Assembly: GCA_900551325.1 (NCBI GenBank)
Contig: URVM01000019.1
Location: forward strand, 1 to 64,000
Length of the DNA stretch: 64,000 nucleotides
Reading direction: 5' to 3'
Source: an uncultured Eubacteriales bacterium
GTDB taxonomy: Bacteria > Bacillota > Clostridia > Lachnospirales > Cellulosilyticaceae
Part shown: positions 1-9,192 of the stretch, piece by piece
Layout: every line of letters begins with the position of its first letter
Numbering within the stretch: the stretch's first letter is position 1
Translations under genes and position numbers: made by a program
The notes under the pieces: generated by a model
Seen by the model: only the letters and a program-made list of their open reading frames with translations
Database searches by the model: none
Told to the model about the DNA's origin: nothing

Positions 1-28
1 TATTATAACCCTATTTCTCCAAAATAAA

Positions 29-84
29 AGAGCGTCGACTTTGTCGACGCTCTGAGGACAAGTCACTTGGACTTGTCCTTTTCC
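29..84. terminator. Tandem bidirectional intrinsic terminator
   Basis: Two perfect hairpins lie side by side: an 11-bp stem with a TTT loop (29-53) and a 10-bp stem with a 5-nt loop (55-79). A T-rich tail follows on each side: TTTTCC on the plus strand, and the complement of 21-30 on the minus strand. The pair most likely ends the minus-strand S1 gene and any plus-strand transcript entering the window. Confidence 0.85.
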
Positions 85-91
85 TAAACCC

Positions 92-454
92 CTAACGATT
101 AAGTCTTTTGTTAATATCTGTTTGACGATCAGTAGAATCTTTAAGAAACCCCTTCATTAGTGTTTCAAAGTCTGCTACAGGAACTTCCTTTTTAGGTGCT
201 CTTTGTGGGCTTGGTTTGGCATTTTTCATAGAAAGAGAAATTTTGCCACTTTCAGGATCGATAGATAAAATCTTTACTTTCACCTTATCTCCCACTTTAA
301 CAGCGTCAGCTATATTTTCTAGAAATCCATGAGTGATATGAGAAATGTGAACGAGCCCTTGAGTTGTCTCGTCTAAGGAAACAAATGCTCCAAACGCTTT
401 AACACCTGTTACTGTACCCTCAATAATTTGTCCTACTTGAAATTTTTCAGTCAT
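92..454 (-). CDS. S1 RNA-binding domain protein (YugI/GSP13-like)
   Basis: A 120-residue protein with one S1 domain at about residues 5-75. The typical S1 pattern is visible: VGQIIEGTVTGVKAFGAFV, then GLVHISHI and GDKVKVKILSID. The C-terminal third is short, basic and probably disordered. Small single-S1 proteins of this kind in Firmicutes (YugI, general stress protein 13, CvfD) bind ribosomes or RNA and influence translation under stress. The start has an AGGAGTG ribosome binding site. The gene is divergent from recJ and ends at the tandem terminator. Confidence 0.88.
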   Translation of the reverse strand: MTEKFQVGQIIEGTVTGVKAFGAFVSLDETTQGLVHISHITHGFLENIADAVKVGDKVKVKILSIDPESGKISLSMKNAKPSPQRAPKKEVPVADFETLMKGFLKDSTDRQTDINKRLNR

Positions 455-591
455 GATAACACTCCTATTATAGTAAATAACGTATAAAGTATATCACAAT
501 ACCAAATCTATTGTATAGATATAAAAATAAATAAAGACTAGGAAAAAAATATGTTATAATAATATTAAGAAGCAGAGAGGGTGAAAATAGA

Positions 592-2904
592 TTGTTACCA
601 AGTAAATACAAGTGGAATAGACAAGAGGTAGGAACCGAAGGAAATATTGTAAAGAAGATTTTATATAGACGTGGTATGACAGATTTATTAGACATTGAAA
701 GTTTTTTAGCACCGTCAAAAGCACAGTTAAGTTCACCCTATTTACTCAATGATATGGATAAGGCTATTGAGCGTATCCAAAGAACAAAGGAAACAAATGA
801 ACATATTGTAATTTATGGTGATTATGATGTAGATGGTGTAACGAGTACTTCTATTCTATATATGTTTTTAAGTGAACAAGGATATAATGTATCTTATTAT
901 ATTCCAAATAGAACAGAAGAAGGTTATGGACTTAATAAAGGTGCTATTTTAAAAATTAGCGGGTATGCAGGTCTTGTCATTACTGTAGATACAGGTATAG
1001 CTGCAAGTGAGGAAGTAGCCTATGCTAATACTTTAAATCTAGATATGATTATTACAGATCATCATGAGTGCCAAGAAATCTTACCGCAGGCATTATGTGT
1101 TATTAATCCAAAAAGACATGATACTACATATCCTTTTGAAAGTTTAGCTGGAGTAGGTGTAACCTTTAAACTTATTCATGCACTAGCATTAAAGGAAAAT
1201 GTAGAAGATAAGATATGGAAGTATATAGATATTGTAGCGCTAGGAACTATTGCAGACGTAGTGCCATTAGAAAAAGAAAATCGTGTCATTGCTTATTTAG
1301 GTTTTAAACAAATGAAAAGAACAGAGCATCCTGGGTTAAGAGCACTTTTAGATATTGTTCAAAATGGCGATCAGAAGATTACTTCCAATGTAATAGGCTA
1401 TCAACTAGGGCCACGTATTAATGCGGCAGGACGTATTAGTGACGCTAAAATAGGTGTAGAATTACTTACTACAAAGGATGAATTTCGTGCTAAATCTATA
1501 GCAGAGATATTAGACTTAGAAAATAAAAAACGTCAAGAGATGGAACTAGAAATTTTAAAGGGCGCTCTTGACTATATTGAAGCCAATGTGGATATTAAAA
1601 ATGAAGATATTATTGTAGTAGCAGGTAAAGAATGGCACCACGGTGTTATAGGTATTGTAGCTTCAAGAATTTTAAATAAATACTATAAGCCTACTATTGT
1701 TCTAACTTTAGAAGATGGTATCTATTCAGGGTCTGCACGAAGTGTAGAAGGTTTTAATATATTTGAGGCACTAACCCATGTAAAAGAACATCTAACACGT
1801 TTTGGAGGCCATGAGATGGCAGCAGGCTTATCTTTAGAAGAAGATAAGTTAGAAGCTTTTTGTAGAGATTTAAATGCTTATGCTAAAACTAAGCTTAATG
1901 AAGAACTTCTCACACCTGGTCTTGAGATTGACTTAGAACTAAAGCCAGAAGAAGTTTCAATAGCTATGTGTGAAGAAATAGAGAAAATGGAACCTTTTGG
2001 TGTATGTAACCCTACACCACTTTTTGCTGTAAGAGGCCTAGTACAATACGCGCAAAAAATAGGAAATGACAAACATCTTAAACTAGCAATACAAAGTAAT
2101 CATACAGTACTCCATGCTATAGGCTTTGATAAGGGAGAACTTGCAGACTGTTTAACAGAAGGTGAAGAAGTCGTTGTAGCTTGCGAAGTGAGTAAAAATA
2201 TATGGAATAATAAAGTATCTGTACAGCTTCGTATTAAAGATATCATGTCTACAGAAGAATCCATCTTAAAGAGTAAGTATTACAGAGCACTATATGAGGT
2301 ATGTAAAGAGCCTAGGTTACCATCAAACTTAAACTTAGTAAAGGTTGAAGAAAATAAAGAAGAAAGCTGTTCAATATTTACTGAAAAGAGTTTAATGGAA
2401 ATATTTTCTCGCCTAAGTAAAACAGAAAAAAATACTACCATACTATCTAAAATATGTTATAATAATTGTTGGTCTTTACAAGAGGTACCATTGTTTTTTG
2501 TCCTACCACAGAAAGAAACCTATGATGAAAATCAATGTTACGAATGGGATTTTATAAGTGAAGGCACCTATAGGTGTTTGAATACCTCTTTAGAACAACA
2601 TACTTTACAAATATCTAAGATGGTACCAAGTTATACAGATTGTAGATCTGTTTATAAGTACTTACAGCATGAGCAAGGTAGCGTATATTTACACAAGATA
2701 GTAGAAATGTTTTTGAGTTATAATATGACAGAGTATAAGATGTTACAAATACTAGATATATTTACAGAGCTTGGACTGATTATGTATGAATTAGTAGATG
2801 AAAAAGTAGTTTATACCTTATTAAAAGGAAATAAAACAAAGCTCGAACTCTCAACGCGCTATATGAAATTGCAAGAATTTGCCCAAAGTATGAAAAAGAG
2901 GTAA
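592..2904 (+). CDS. recJ: Single-stranded-DNA-specific 5'-3' exonuclease RecJ
   Basis: A 770-residue DHH-family exonuclease acting in recombination and mismatch repair. Metal-binding motifs include DYDVDGVTST (about residue 83), TDHHE (about 153) and GTIADVVPL. The DHHA1 motif GGHEMAAGLS lies near residue 405, followed by an OB-like region. The extra C-terminal part of about 200 residues is usual for Firmicute RecJ. The start is TTG at 592, placed by a GAGAGGG ribosome binding site just upstream. A GTG inside that site is out of frame. A TATAAT box lies at 555-560. apt follows 16 bp downstream, so the two are probably cotranscribed. Confidence 0.95.
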   Translation: MLPSKYKWNRQEVGTEGNIVKKILYRRGMTDLLDIESFLAPSKAQLSSPYLLNDMDKAIERIQRTKETNEHIVIYGDYDVDGVTSTSILYMFLSEQGYNVSYYIPNRTEEGYGLNKGAILKISGYAGLVITVDTGIAASEEVAYANTLNLDMIITDHHECQEILPQALCVINPKRHDTTYPFESLAGVGVTFKLIHALALKENVEDKIWKYIDIVALGTIADVVPLEKENRVIAYLGFKQMKRTEHPGLRALLDIVQNGDQKITSNVIGYQLGPRINAAGRISDAKIGVELLTTKDEFRAKSIAEILDLENKKRQEMELEILKGALDYIEANVDIKNEDIIVVAGKEWHHGVIGIVASRILNKYYKPTIVLTLEDGIYSGSARSVEGFNIFEALTHVKEHLTRFGGHEMAAGLSLEEDKLEAFCRDLNAYAKTKLNEELLTPGLEIDLELKPEEVSIAMCEEIEKMEPFGVCNPTPLFAVRGLVQYAQKIGNDKHLKLAIQSNHTVLHAIGFDKGELADCLTEGEEVVVACEVSKNIWNNKVSVQLRIKDIMSTEESILKSKYYRALYEVCKEPRLPSNLNLVKVEENKEESCSIFTEKSLMEIFSRLSKTEKNTTILSKICYNNCWSLQEVPLFFVLPQKETYDENQCYEWDFISEGTYRCLNTSLEQHTLQISKMVPSYTDCRSVYKYLQHEQGSVYLHKIVEMFLSYNMTEYKMLQILDIFTELGLIMYELVDEKVVYTLLKGNKTKLELSTRYMKLQEFAQSMKKR

Positions 2905-2920
2905 ACAGGAGGACGTATAA

Positions 2921-3433
2921 ATGTACTTAAATGCATTAATTAGAGATGTAGAAAATTTCCCTAAGGAAGGTATCTTATTTAAAGATATTACACCATTACT
3001 ACAAGATGCTAAAGGATTACAAGAATCTATTGATCAAATGGCTAAGGAAGTACAAGATGTAGAATTTGATCTTGTTGTTGGGCCAGAATCAAGAGGATTT
3101 ATCTTTGGTGTACCTTTAGCATACAAACTTCAAAAAGGCTTTGTTCCAGTTAGAAAACCGGGCAAATTACCTTATAAAACAATTGGCCAAAGTTATGATC
3201 TTGAATATGGAAGTAACACAATAGAGATGCATATTGATGCTATCAAACCAGGCCAAAAAGTAATCATTGTAGATGACCTTCTTGCAACAGGTGGTACAAC
3301 TAAAGCTATGGTTGAACTTATCGAAAAACTCGGTGGAGAAGTTGTAAAAATTGTTTATCTCATTGAGTTAGAAGGTTTAAACGGTAGAAGCATCCTAGAA
3401 GGACAAAATATCGTTTCCTTACTTAAATACTAA
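2921..3433 (+). CDS. apt: Adenine phosphoribosyltransferase
   Basis: A 170-residue cytosolic enzyme that salvages adenine to AMP using PRPP. The PRPP-binding signature VIIVDDLLATGGTTKA lies near residues 113-128, and the N-terminal FPKEGILFKDITPLL stretch is typical of Apt. Full length for the family. The ribosome binding site is AGGAGG, 16 bp after recJ. The recJ-apt-rel order is common in Clostridia. Confidence 0.97.
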   Translation: MYLNALIRDVENFPKEGILFKDITPLLQDAKGLQESIDQMAKEVQDVEFDLVVGPESRGFIFGVPLAYKLQKGFVPVRKPGKLPYKTIGQSYDLEYGSNTIEMHIDAIKPGQKVIIVDDLLATGGTTKAMVELIEKLGGEVVKIVYLIELEGLNGRSILEGQNIVSLLKY

Positions 3434-3444
3434 TTATGACACAT

Positions 3445-3480
3445 AAAAAGACACGTAGCCATCCACTACGTGTCTTTTTA
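3445..3480 (+). terminator. Intrinsic terminator after apt
   Basis: A 14-bp perfect stem, AAAAAGACACGTAG paired with CTACGTGTCTTTTT, with a 7-nt loop and a T-run built into the 3' arm. It is self-complementary enough to work in both directions. Confidence 0.92.
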
Positions 3481-3563
3481 TGTATAATAGCATTGAATTT
3501 TTATTATAACATGACTATAATAATATAATAAATATATGCAAGTGACGAAAAGGGGGTAAGACG

Positions 3564-5819
3564 ATGCCTGATGAAATTTATGAAAAGCTGATTAATAGAA
3601 TACGATCATACCATCCATCGGATGACGTGAGCATGGTTGAGAAGGCTTATAAGCTAGCAAAGGAAGCTCACGAAGGCCAGTTTAGAAAGTCTGGAGAACC
3701 TTATATTATCCACCCTCTTCAAGTGGCATATATATTAGCAGATCTAGAACTTGACATTGAATCCATTACAGCAGGGATACTGCATGATGTTGTAGAAGAT
3801 ACCAAATACACTTTAGAAGATATTGAACACTTATTTAATAAGGAAGTTGCACTCTTAGTAGATGGTGTAACCAAACTAGGTGTTATCAAATATGCAACGA
3901 GCAATAAAGACCTTCCAAACAAAGAACTTCAAAAGGAAGAAATTCAAGCAGAGAACTACAGAAAAATGTTCCTTGCTATGGCTCAAGATATTCGAGTGGT
4001 TCTTATAAAACTTGCCGATAGATTACACAATATGCAAACTTTAAAGTTTATGCCAGAACATAAACAAAAACGTATTGCAGAAGAAACACTAACAATCTAT
4101 GCACCAATAGCACATAGACTTGGTATTTGTAAGATTAAAGCTGACTTAGAAGACTTATCTTTACGTTATATTGAACCAGAGGTTTATTATGATTTAGCGC
4201 ATAAGATTGCCGCTAAGCGTAGTCAACGTATTGAGTACATTAATCAAATTGTAAATCAAATAAAAGATAAGTTAGATGAAGCGGGTATTGAGTGTACTGT
4301 AGAAGGCAGACCAAAGCACTTCTTCAGCATCTATAAAAAGATCGTGAATAAAAGTAAAACTTTAGATCAAATATATGATTTATTTGCTGTACGTGCTATC
4401 GTACAAAATGTTAAAGATTGTTACGGCGTATTAGGTATTATTCATGAGCTTTACACACCGATACCAGGACGTTTTAAAGATTATATTGCTATGCCTAAAT
4501 CTAATATGTATCAATCTCTTCATACAACCTTAATGGGAAGTGAAGGAACACCTTTTGAAATCCAAATACGTACAGAAGAAATGCATCGTACTGCTGAATA
4601 TGGTATTGCTGCCCATTGGAAGTATAAAGATGGTAATATGTCTGGGGCTATGGGTGACCGTTCAGAAGAGAAGCTTGCATGGCTTAAACAAATTTTAGAG
4701 TGGCAAAGAGATATGGATGATAATACTGAGTTCATGAATGCACTTAAATTGGACTTAGATATTTATACAGACCAAGTATATGTCTTCACACCTAAGGGAG
4801 AACTTATCACTTTACCAAAAGGTTCAACACCTATTGATTATGCTTACTCTATCCATAGTGATATTGGAAATAAAATGGTGGGTGCTAAAGTAAATAATAA
4901 AATCGTTAAAGTAGATTATATTATTAAAAATGGAGACCGTGTAGAAATACTTACTTCTCCAAACTCTAAAGGACCTAGCCGAGACTGGCTTAATATCGTT
5001 AAGAGTACTCAAGCTAGAACTAAAATTAATCAATGGTTTAGAAAACAATTTAAGCAAGAAGATATTATAAGAGGTAAAGAGCTTCTTGAAACTTGCGCTA
5101 AACAAAAGGGATATGTGCTTTCTGCACTTTCAGACTCACAATGTATTCAAAATGTATGTAAGCGTTATGGCCTTAGAAATTGGGATGCAGTATGTGCAGC
5201 CATTGGTTATGGTAGCATAAAAGAAAAGCAAATCATTCAACGTTTAATAGAAGAAAATCTTAAAGGTAAGAAAGTACCACTTACACCACAGCAAATTCTA
5301 GATGATCATGCAGTGAAAGAAGTATCTGATCAAGAACATGAACAGCAACAACCTAAGAAAAGCAAGAGTGGTATTGTAGTACGTGGTGTTGGCGATGTGG
5401 CTGTTAGATTCTCTAAATGTTGTAGACCACTTCCAGGAGATGAGATTGTAGGCTATATTACAAGAGGGCGAGGTGTATCTATCCACCGCCTAGACTGTAC
5501 CAATATTATTCATATGTGTGAAGAAGAGAAAGAACGTCTTATTGAAGCACAGTGGTTTAATGAAGAAGAGGTAAATCGTACCTATATTACTGAAATTCAA
5601 ATTACAGGTAGTGACCGTATGGGCATTATTGTAGATATATCAAAAATCTTAACAGATATGAAAGTAGCTGTTAAATCTTTAAATGCTAGAACTACAAGAA
5701 ACCATGAGGCAATTTTCAATATACGAATCGAAATCAACCATACCTATCAACTAGATGAAATTACACGTAAAGTAATGCAGATTTCGGATGTAGTAGAGAT
5801 TGTACGTGTCTCATCATAA
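3564..5819 (+). CDS. rel: Bifunctional (p)ppGpp synthetase/hydrolase Rel
   Basis: A 751-residue long RSH protein that makes and degrades the stringent-response alarmone. The order of domains is: HD hydrolase (RKSGEPYIIHP, LHDVVEDT, LADRLHNM, residues about 35-200), synthetase (RFKDYIAMPKSNMYQSLHT, about 310-330), TGS (about 410-470), the conserved Cys pair RFSKCCRPLPGDEIVGY (about 615), and a C-terminal ACT domain. The hydrolase residues are all present, so both activities are expected. The ribosome binding site is AAGGGGG. dtd follows after 9 bp and is probably in the same operon. Confidence 0.96.
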   Translation: MPDEIYEKLINRIRSYHPSDDVSMVEKAYKLAKEAHEGQFRKSGEPYIIHPLQVAYILADLELDIESITAGILHDVVEDTKYTLEDIEHLFNKEVALLVDGVTKLGVIKYATSNKDLPNKELQKEEIQAENYRKMFLAMAQDIRVVLIKLADRLHNMQTLKFMPEHKQKRIAEETLTIYAPIAHRLGICKIKADLEDLSLRYIEPEVYYDLAHKIAAKRSQRIEYINQIVNQIKDKLDEAGIECTVEGRPKHFFSIYKKIVNKSKTLDQIYDLFAVRAIVQNVKDCYGVLGIIHELYTPIPGRFKDYIAMPKSNMYQSLHTTLMGSEGTPFEIQIRTEEMHRTAEYGIAAHWKYKDGNMSGAMGDRSEEKLAWLKQILEWQRDMDDNTEFMNALKLDLDIYTDQVYVFTPKGELITLPKGSTPIDYAYSIHSDIGNKMVGAKVNNKIVKVDYIIKNGDRVEILTSPNSKGPSRDWLNIVKSTQARTKINQWFRKQFKQEDIIRGKELLETCAKQKGYVLSALSDSQCIQNVCKRYGLRNWDAVCAAIGYGSIKEKQIIQRLIEENLKGKKVPLTPQQILDDHAVKEVSDQEHEQQQPKKSKSGIVVRGVGDVAVRFSKCCRPLPGDEIVGYITRGRGVSIHRLDCTNIIHMCEEEKERLIEAQWFNEEEVNRTYITEIQITGSDRMGIIVDISKILTDMKVAVKSLNARTTRNHEAIFNIRIEINHTYQLDEITRKVMQISDVVEIVRVSS

Positions 5820-5828
5820 GGAGATTAT

Positions 5829-6278
5829 ATGCGAGCAGTAGTACAAAGAGTAACACAAGCTTCTGTAGAGGTAGAAGGTAAGGTTGTAGGGGCTATAGAA
5901 CAAGGGTTACTTGTTTTAGTAGGAATCAAGGCTGAAGATACACTAAAGGATATGGAATATATTATAAATAAAATAAGTGGTCTTCGTATTTTTGAAGATG
6001 AAATGGGCAAGATGAATTTATCTGTAGCTGATGTAGAAGGTAAATTATTAATTGTACCTAACTTTACACTTTATGGTAATGCAACAAAAGGCATGAGACC
6101 AAGCTTTGTTGCATCAGGAAATGTAGAAGAGGCAAGAGGTAAATTTGAAATTTTCATGGAGAAATTAAGACAAGGAAGTATACCAGTTGAAGCAGGTGTC
6201 TTCCAAGGAGATATGAAAGTTTCTCTTGTTAACGATGGTCCAGTGACCATATTATTAGAAAGTGACAAATCTTTTTAA
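5829..6278 (+). CDS. dtd: D-aminoacyl-tRNA deacylase
   Basis: A 149-residue homodimeric editing enzyme that hydrolyses D-aminoacyl-tRNAs. The start MRAVVQRVTQASVEV and the C-terminal NDGPVTILLES cross-subunit Gly-cisPro motif are diagnostic. The usual SQFTL active-site motif is PNFTL here (about residue 77), so Ser and Gln of the standard motif are replaced. Length is normal. Located 9 bp after rel, with a ribosome binding site overlapping the rel stop region. Confidence 0.93.
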   Translation: MRAVVQRVTQASVEVEGKVVGAIEQGLLVLVGIKAEDTLKDMEYIINKISGLRIFEDEMGKMNLSVADVEGKLLIVPNFTLYGNATKGMRPSFVASGNVEEARGKFEIFMEKLRQGSIPVEAGVFQGDMKVSLVNDGPVTILLESDKSF

Positions 6279-6300
6279 GAAGTTTTAAATAGTTTTAATG

Positions 6301-6330
6301 AAAAGGGGCTGGGAAATCAGTCCCTTTTTT
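6301..6330 (+). terminator. Intrinsic terminator after dtd
   Basis: An 11-bp stem with one G-U pair, AAAAGGGGCTG with CAGTCCCTTTT, a short loop, and six Ts. Confidence 0.9.
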
Positions 6331-6375
6331 GAAGAAATTATAGAATACTAAGGTCTAAATGAAGGGGGAAAGCAT

Positions 6376-6780
6376 GTGATAATTTATCGTAAAAATACAA
6401 TGAGTGATAAAGGCGTATCCTTTATAAGCATTTTACTTGCTTTATTACTTTTAAGTAATAGTATTAAGATGTATCAGCTTGTAGGGAAATTATATGCTAT
6501 AGATATAGCTATAAGTATAGTAGCTTTAGTAGTTGGTGGACTATTCTTATATACTTCTAAGTTAAAGTATATAGAGTTAACTAAAGAAAGCTTTTCATGG
6601 TACACTTGGTTCTTTATAAGACATAGCATAGATTTAAACAATGTGATAGAAATAGAAGCTAAAACTTATTATATCATTTTAAAAAAAGCCAATAATAAAG
6701 AAGAGTGGATTCCAACAAGATGTGTAAAACCAGAAGAACTAAATGAACTTCTTGAGCATTTAAAGAGTAAAGTAGAGTGA
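6376..6780 (+). CDS. Small two-helix membrane protein, unknown function
   Basis: A 134-residue protein with two hydrophobic segments (about residues 14-32 and 40-58) and a soluble C-terminal domain of about 70 residues with a PH-like beta pattern. I do not recognise a named family. The GTG start at 6376 is placed by GAAGGGGG 7 bp upstream. The overlapping ATG at 6374 reads straight into TGA. It lies 31 bp upstream of the MBL hydrolase and may be cotranscribed with it. Confidence 0.75.
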   Translation: MIIYRKNTMSDKGVSFISILLALLLLSNSIKMYQLVGKLYAIDIAISIVALVVGGLFLYTSKLKYIELTKESFSWYTWFFIRHSIDLNNVIEIEAKTYYIILKKANNKEEWIPTRCVKPEELNELLEHLKSKVE

Positions 6781-6811
6781 AAATAAAAAGATATAGATTA
6801 AGAGGTGTCCT

Positions 6812-7450
6812 ATGAAAATAGAAAGTTTAGCAGTTGGGATGTTAGCAGAGCAAACATATTTTATTATAGATGAAGCAACTAAAAAAACATTTGTTGTAGA
6901 TCCAGGTGATGATGCAAGTATTATCAATCGTAAAATAGACCAAGAAGGGCTAAAAGTAGAAAAGATTCTTTTAACCCATGGGCATTTCGATCACATTGGA
7001 GCAGTAGAAGAAGTAAGAAAGCACACAGGATGTAAAGTTGTCATTCATACAGAAGGTAGAACTTACTTAGAAGATGTAAATTATAACTTATCACCTATGT
7101 TTGGAGGATATCTCACTTTAAAGGCAGATGAATATGTAGCACATGGTGATGTGATTACACTAGAGGGTACAGATATAGCTATGGAAGTGATTCATGCACC
7201 AGGTCATACAAAAGATGGTGTAGCTTTCTATAGTGATAAGTATAAAGTTGCCTTTGTAGGTGACATTATCTTTAAAGGTTCTATAGGTAGAACAGATTTC
7301 CTAGGTGGTAGTTCAACAGACTTAATAAAGCATATTAAAGAACGTATCTTTACTTTAGACAAAGAAGTAAGACTTTATCCAGGACATGGAGAATCTACTA
7401 CAGTAGGTTATGAAATACTTCATAATGCATACTTTAATATGTTTGAGTAA
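6812..7450 (+). CDS. MBL-fold metallo-hydrolase (glyoxalase II-like)
   Basis: A 212-residue metallo-beta-lactamase-fold hydrolase. The zinc motif THGHFDHIGA (residues about 52-61), HAPGHTKDG (about 130), VGDIIFKGSIGRTD (about 148) and the C-terminal YPGHGESTTVG are all present, as in the YcbL/GloB-related short hydrolases. The natural substrate is probably a thioester, but this cannot be read from the sequence. Ribosome binding site AGAGGTG. Confidence 0.9.
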   Translation: MKIESLAVGMLAEQTYFIIDEATKKTFVVDPGDDASIINRKIDQEGLKVEKILLTHGHFDHIGAVEEVRKHTGCKVVIHTEGRTYLEDVNYNLSPMFGGYLTLKADEYVAHGDVITLEGTDIAMEVIHAPGHTKDGVAFYSDKYKVAFVGDIIFKGSIGRTDFLGGSSTDLIKHIKERIFTLDKEVRLYPGHGESTTVGYEILHNAYFNMFE

Positions 7451-7485
7451 CTCTATAGTCCGATAAAATATAGAGAACTATTGGG

Positions 7486-7565
7486 TATAAATACACTGCA
7501 ATAGATATAAATACATTGGAATAGATATAAGTATACTGAAATAGAAATGGATACACCAAGAAATA
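7486..7565. repeat. Degenerate 20-bp tandem repeat, four copies
   Basis: Four consecutive 20-bp units start at 7486, 7506, 7526 and 7546. The first three share TATAARTAYAYTGNAATAGA. The fourth is more degenerate. The array fills the gap between the MBL hydrolase and the HemZ-type gene. A further weak match continues towards 7595. Confidence 0.7.
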
Positions 7566-7604
7566 AATGAACAGCAATAAATGTAAATAGATTGGAAGAG
7601 AAAG

Positions 7605-9035
7605 ATGATAAATTTAACTTGTATAGGCCATGATACAGAATTTGAAATTGGCAACATTATTCACCTTTTTGAACCTTATATAGAAGGAGACTATAGCCTT
7701 GAAAGCCGTTTAGAAGAGGGCCTGGCTATAGGAAGAATTATTAAAGAAGAAAGTGTTATTTTTGAGTATGAAAAGGAAGTAGAGTACGCTAAAGACCCTA
7801 TTAAACTTAAAAAGAGTTGTAAGCTAGCCTTAAAAGAAGCAGCTTACCATGTACTTTATCAGCTATCAGGTAAATCTATGCCTTGGGGTATACTAACAGG
7901 GATTAGACCAACTAAAATCGTTCATGAGTATCAAAAGCAAGGTATGAGTGAAGAGGCCTTACGTATAAGACTAAAAGAAGTCTATCGTATATCAGACGAA
8001 AAAGTTAATCTAATGATGGAAGTAGCAAAAGCTGAAGAAGATATCTTAAAGGAAAACAAAGAAGATGAAATTAGTCTATACATTGGTATTCCATTTTGTC
8101 CAACAAGATGTGTATACTGTTCCTTCACAGCCTACTCTATAGAAGCTAAAAAGAATTATGTAGAAAGCTACCTAGATGCCCTTTGTAAAGAAATTAGTTT
8201 TGTTGCAGAAGCTAAGAAAGGCAATCCTATTCGTAGTCTATACATTGGTGGAGGTACACCAACAAGCTTAAATGAAGCTCAATTAGAAAGACTCTTAAAG
8301 CATATTAAAGCAAGCTTTAATCTAGAAGATATAGGTGAGTATACAATTGAAGCAGGTAGACCAGATACAATTACAAAAGAAAAGCTAGAGATTATGAAGG
8401 CAATGGATGTGGGCCGTATTTCTATTAATCCACAAACAATGAATCAAAAGACTCTAGATGCTATTGGTCGCCATCATACAGTAGAAGACATTAAAGAAGT
8501 ATTTAAGATGGCTAGAGAGCTAGGCCATACAAATATTAATATGGATATTATACTAGGGCTTCCAGGTGAAGAGGTAGAAGATGTAAAACATACACTAGAA
8601 GAGCTTAAGCTTCTAAGCCCAGAAAATATTACAGTCCATACAATGGCGATTAAACGTGCTTCTAAACTTAAAGAACAACAAGATACTTATGAGCTTGCAG
8701 AAGCAGCTAAGATAGAAGAAATGTTAGAACTTAGCCAAAGAGCATGTAGAGAAATGGGACTAAGTCCATACTATATGTATCGCCAAAAAAATATGCTAGG
8801 TAACTTTGAAAATGTAGGTTATGCAAAACCTGGTTATGAATGTGTATATAATGTAGAGATTATGGAAGAAAGTGAAAGCATTATTGCTGCAGGTGCAGGT
8901 GCTATTACGAAGATGGTATACCAAAATGGTGAGCGCATTGACCGTATTGCTAATGTGAAAAATCTAGAAGATTATATTGGTCGCATCGATGAAATGATTG
9001 AACGTAAGCGAGAAGGCTTTGAAAAGTACAGATAA
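7605..9035 (+). CDS. hemZ: HemZ-type radical SAM coproporphyrinogen III oxidase-like enzyme
   Basis: A 476-residue radical SAM protein of the HemN/HemZ type. The 4Fe-4S motif CPTRCVYCSF (CxxxCxxC) lies near residue 167, followed by the SAM-binding YIGGGTPT and the DIILGLPGE strand. The N-terminal region of about 150 residues before the radical SAM core is typical of HemZ in Clostridia. HemZ-type proteins are annotated as oxygen-independent coproporphyrinogen dehydrogenases, but related proteins insert or transfer heme, so the reaction is not certain. Single gene followed by its own terminator. Confidence 0.88.
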   Translation: MINLTCIGHDTEFEIGNIIHLFEPYIEGDYSLESRLEEGLAIGRIIKEESVIFEYEKEVEYAKDPIKLKKSCKLALKEAAYHVLYQLSGKSMPWGILTGIRPTKIVHEYQKQGMSEEALRIRLKEVYRISDEKVNLMMEVAKAEEDILKENKEDEISLYIGIPFCPTRCVYCSFTAYSIEAKKNYVESYLDALCKEISFVAEAKKGNPIRSLYIGGGTPTSLNEAQLERLLKHIKASFNLEDIGEYTIEAGRPDTITKEKLEIMKAMDVGRISINPQTMNQKTLDAIGRHHTVEDIKEVFKMARELGHTNINMDIILGLPGEEVEDVKHTLEELKLLSPENITVHTMAIKRASKLKEQQDTYELAEAAKIEEMLELSQRACREMGLSPYYMYRQKNMLGNFENVGYAKPGYECVYNVEIMEESESIIAAGAGAITKMVYQNGERIDRIANVKNLEDYIGRIDEMIERKREGFEKYR

Positions 9036-9060
9036 AATAATATGAAATTTTGATAGATGA

Positions 9061-9102
9061 AAAACTTCTTAGATGCTTGATATAGTGTCTAAGAAGTTTT
9101 TT
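9061..9102 (+). terminator. Intrinsic terminator after hemZ
   Basis: A 13-bp perfect stem, AAAACTTCTTAGA with TCTAAGAAGTTTT, a 14-nt loop, and a T-run. Confidence 0.9.
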
Positions 9103-9192
9103 ATAATATATTTAAACTAGCAAGAATGGAACAGCAATAGCATTTAGAAAGATTTACTATATAACTACCACATGAAGGAAGGAGGAAGTCAG

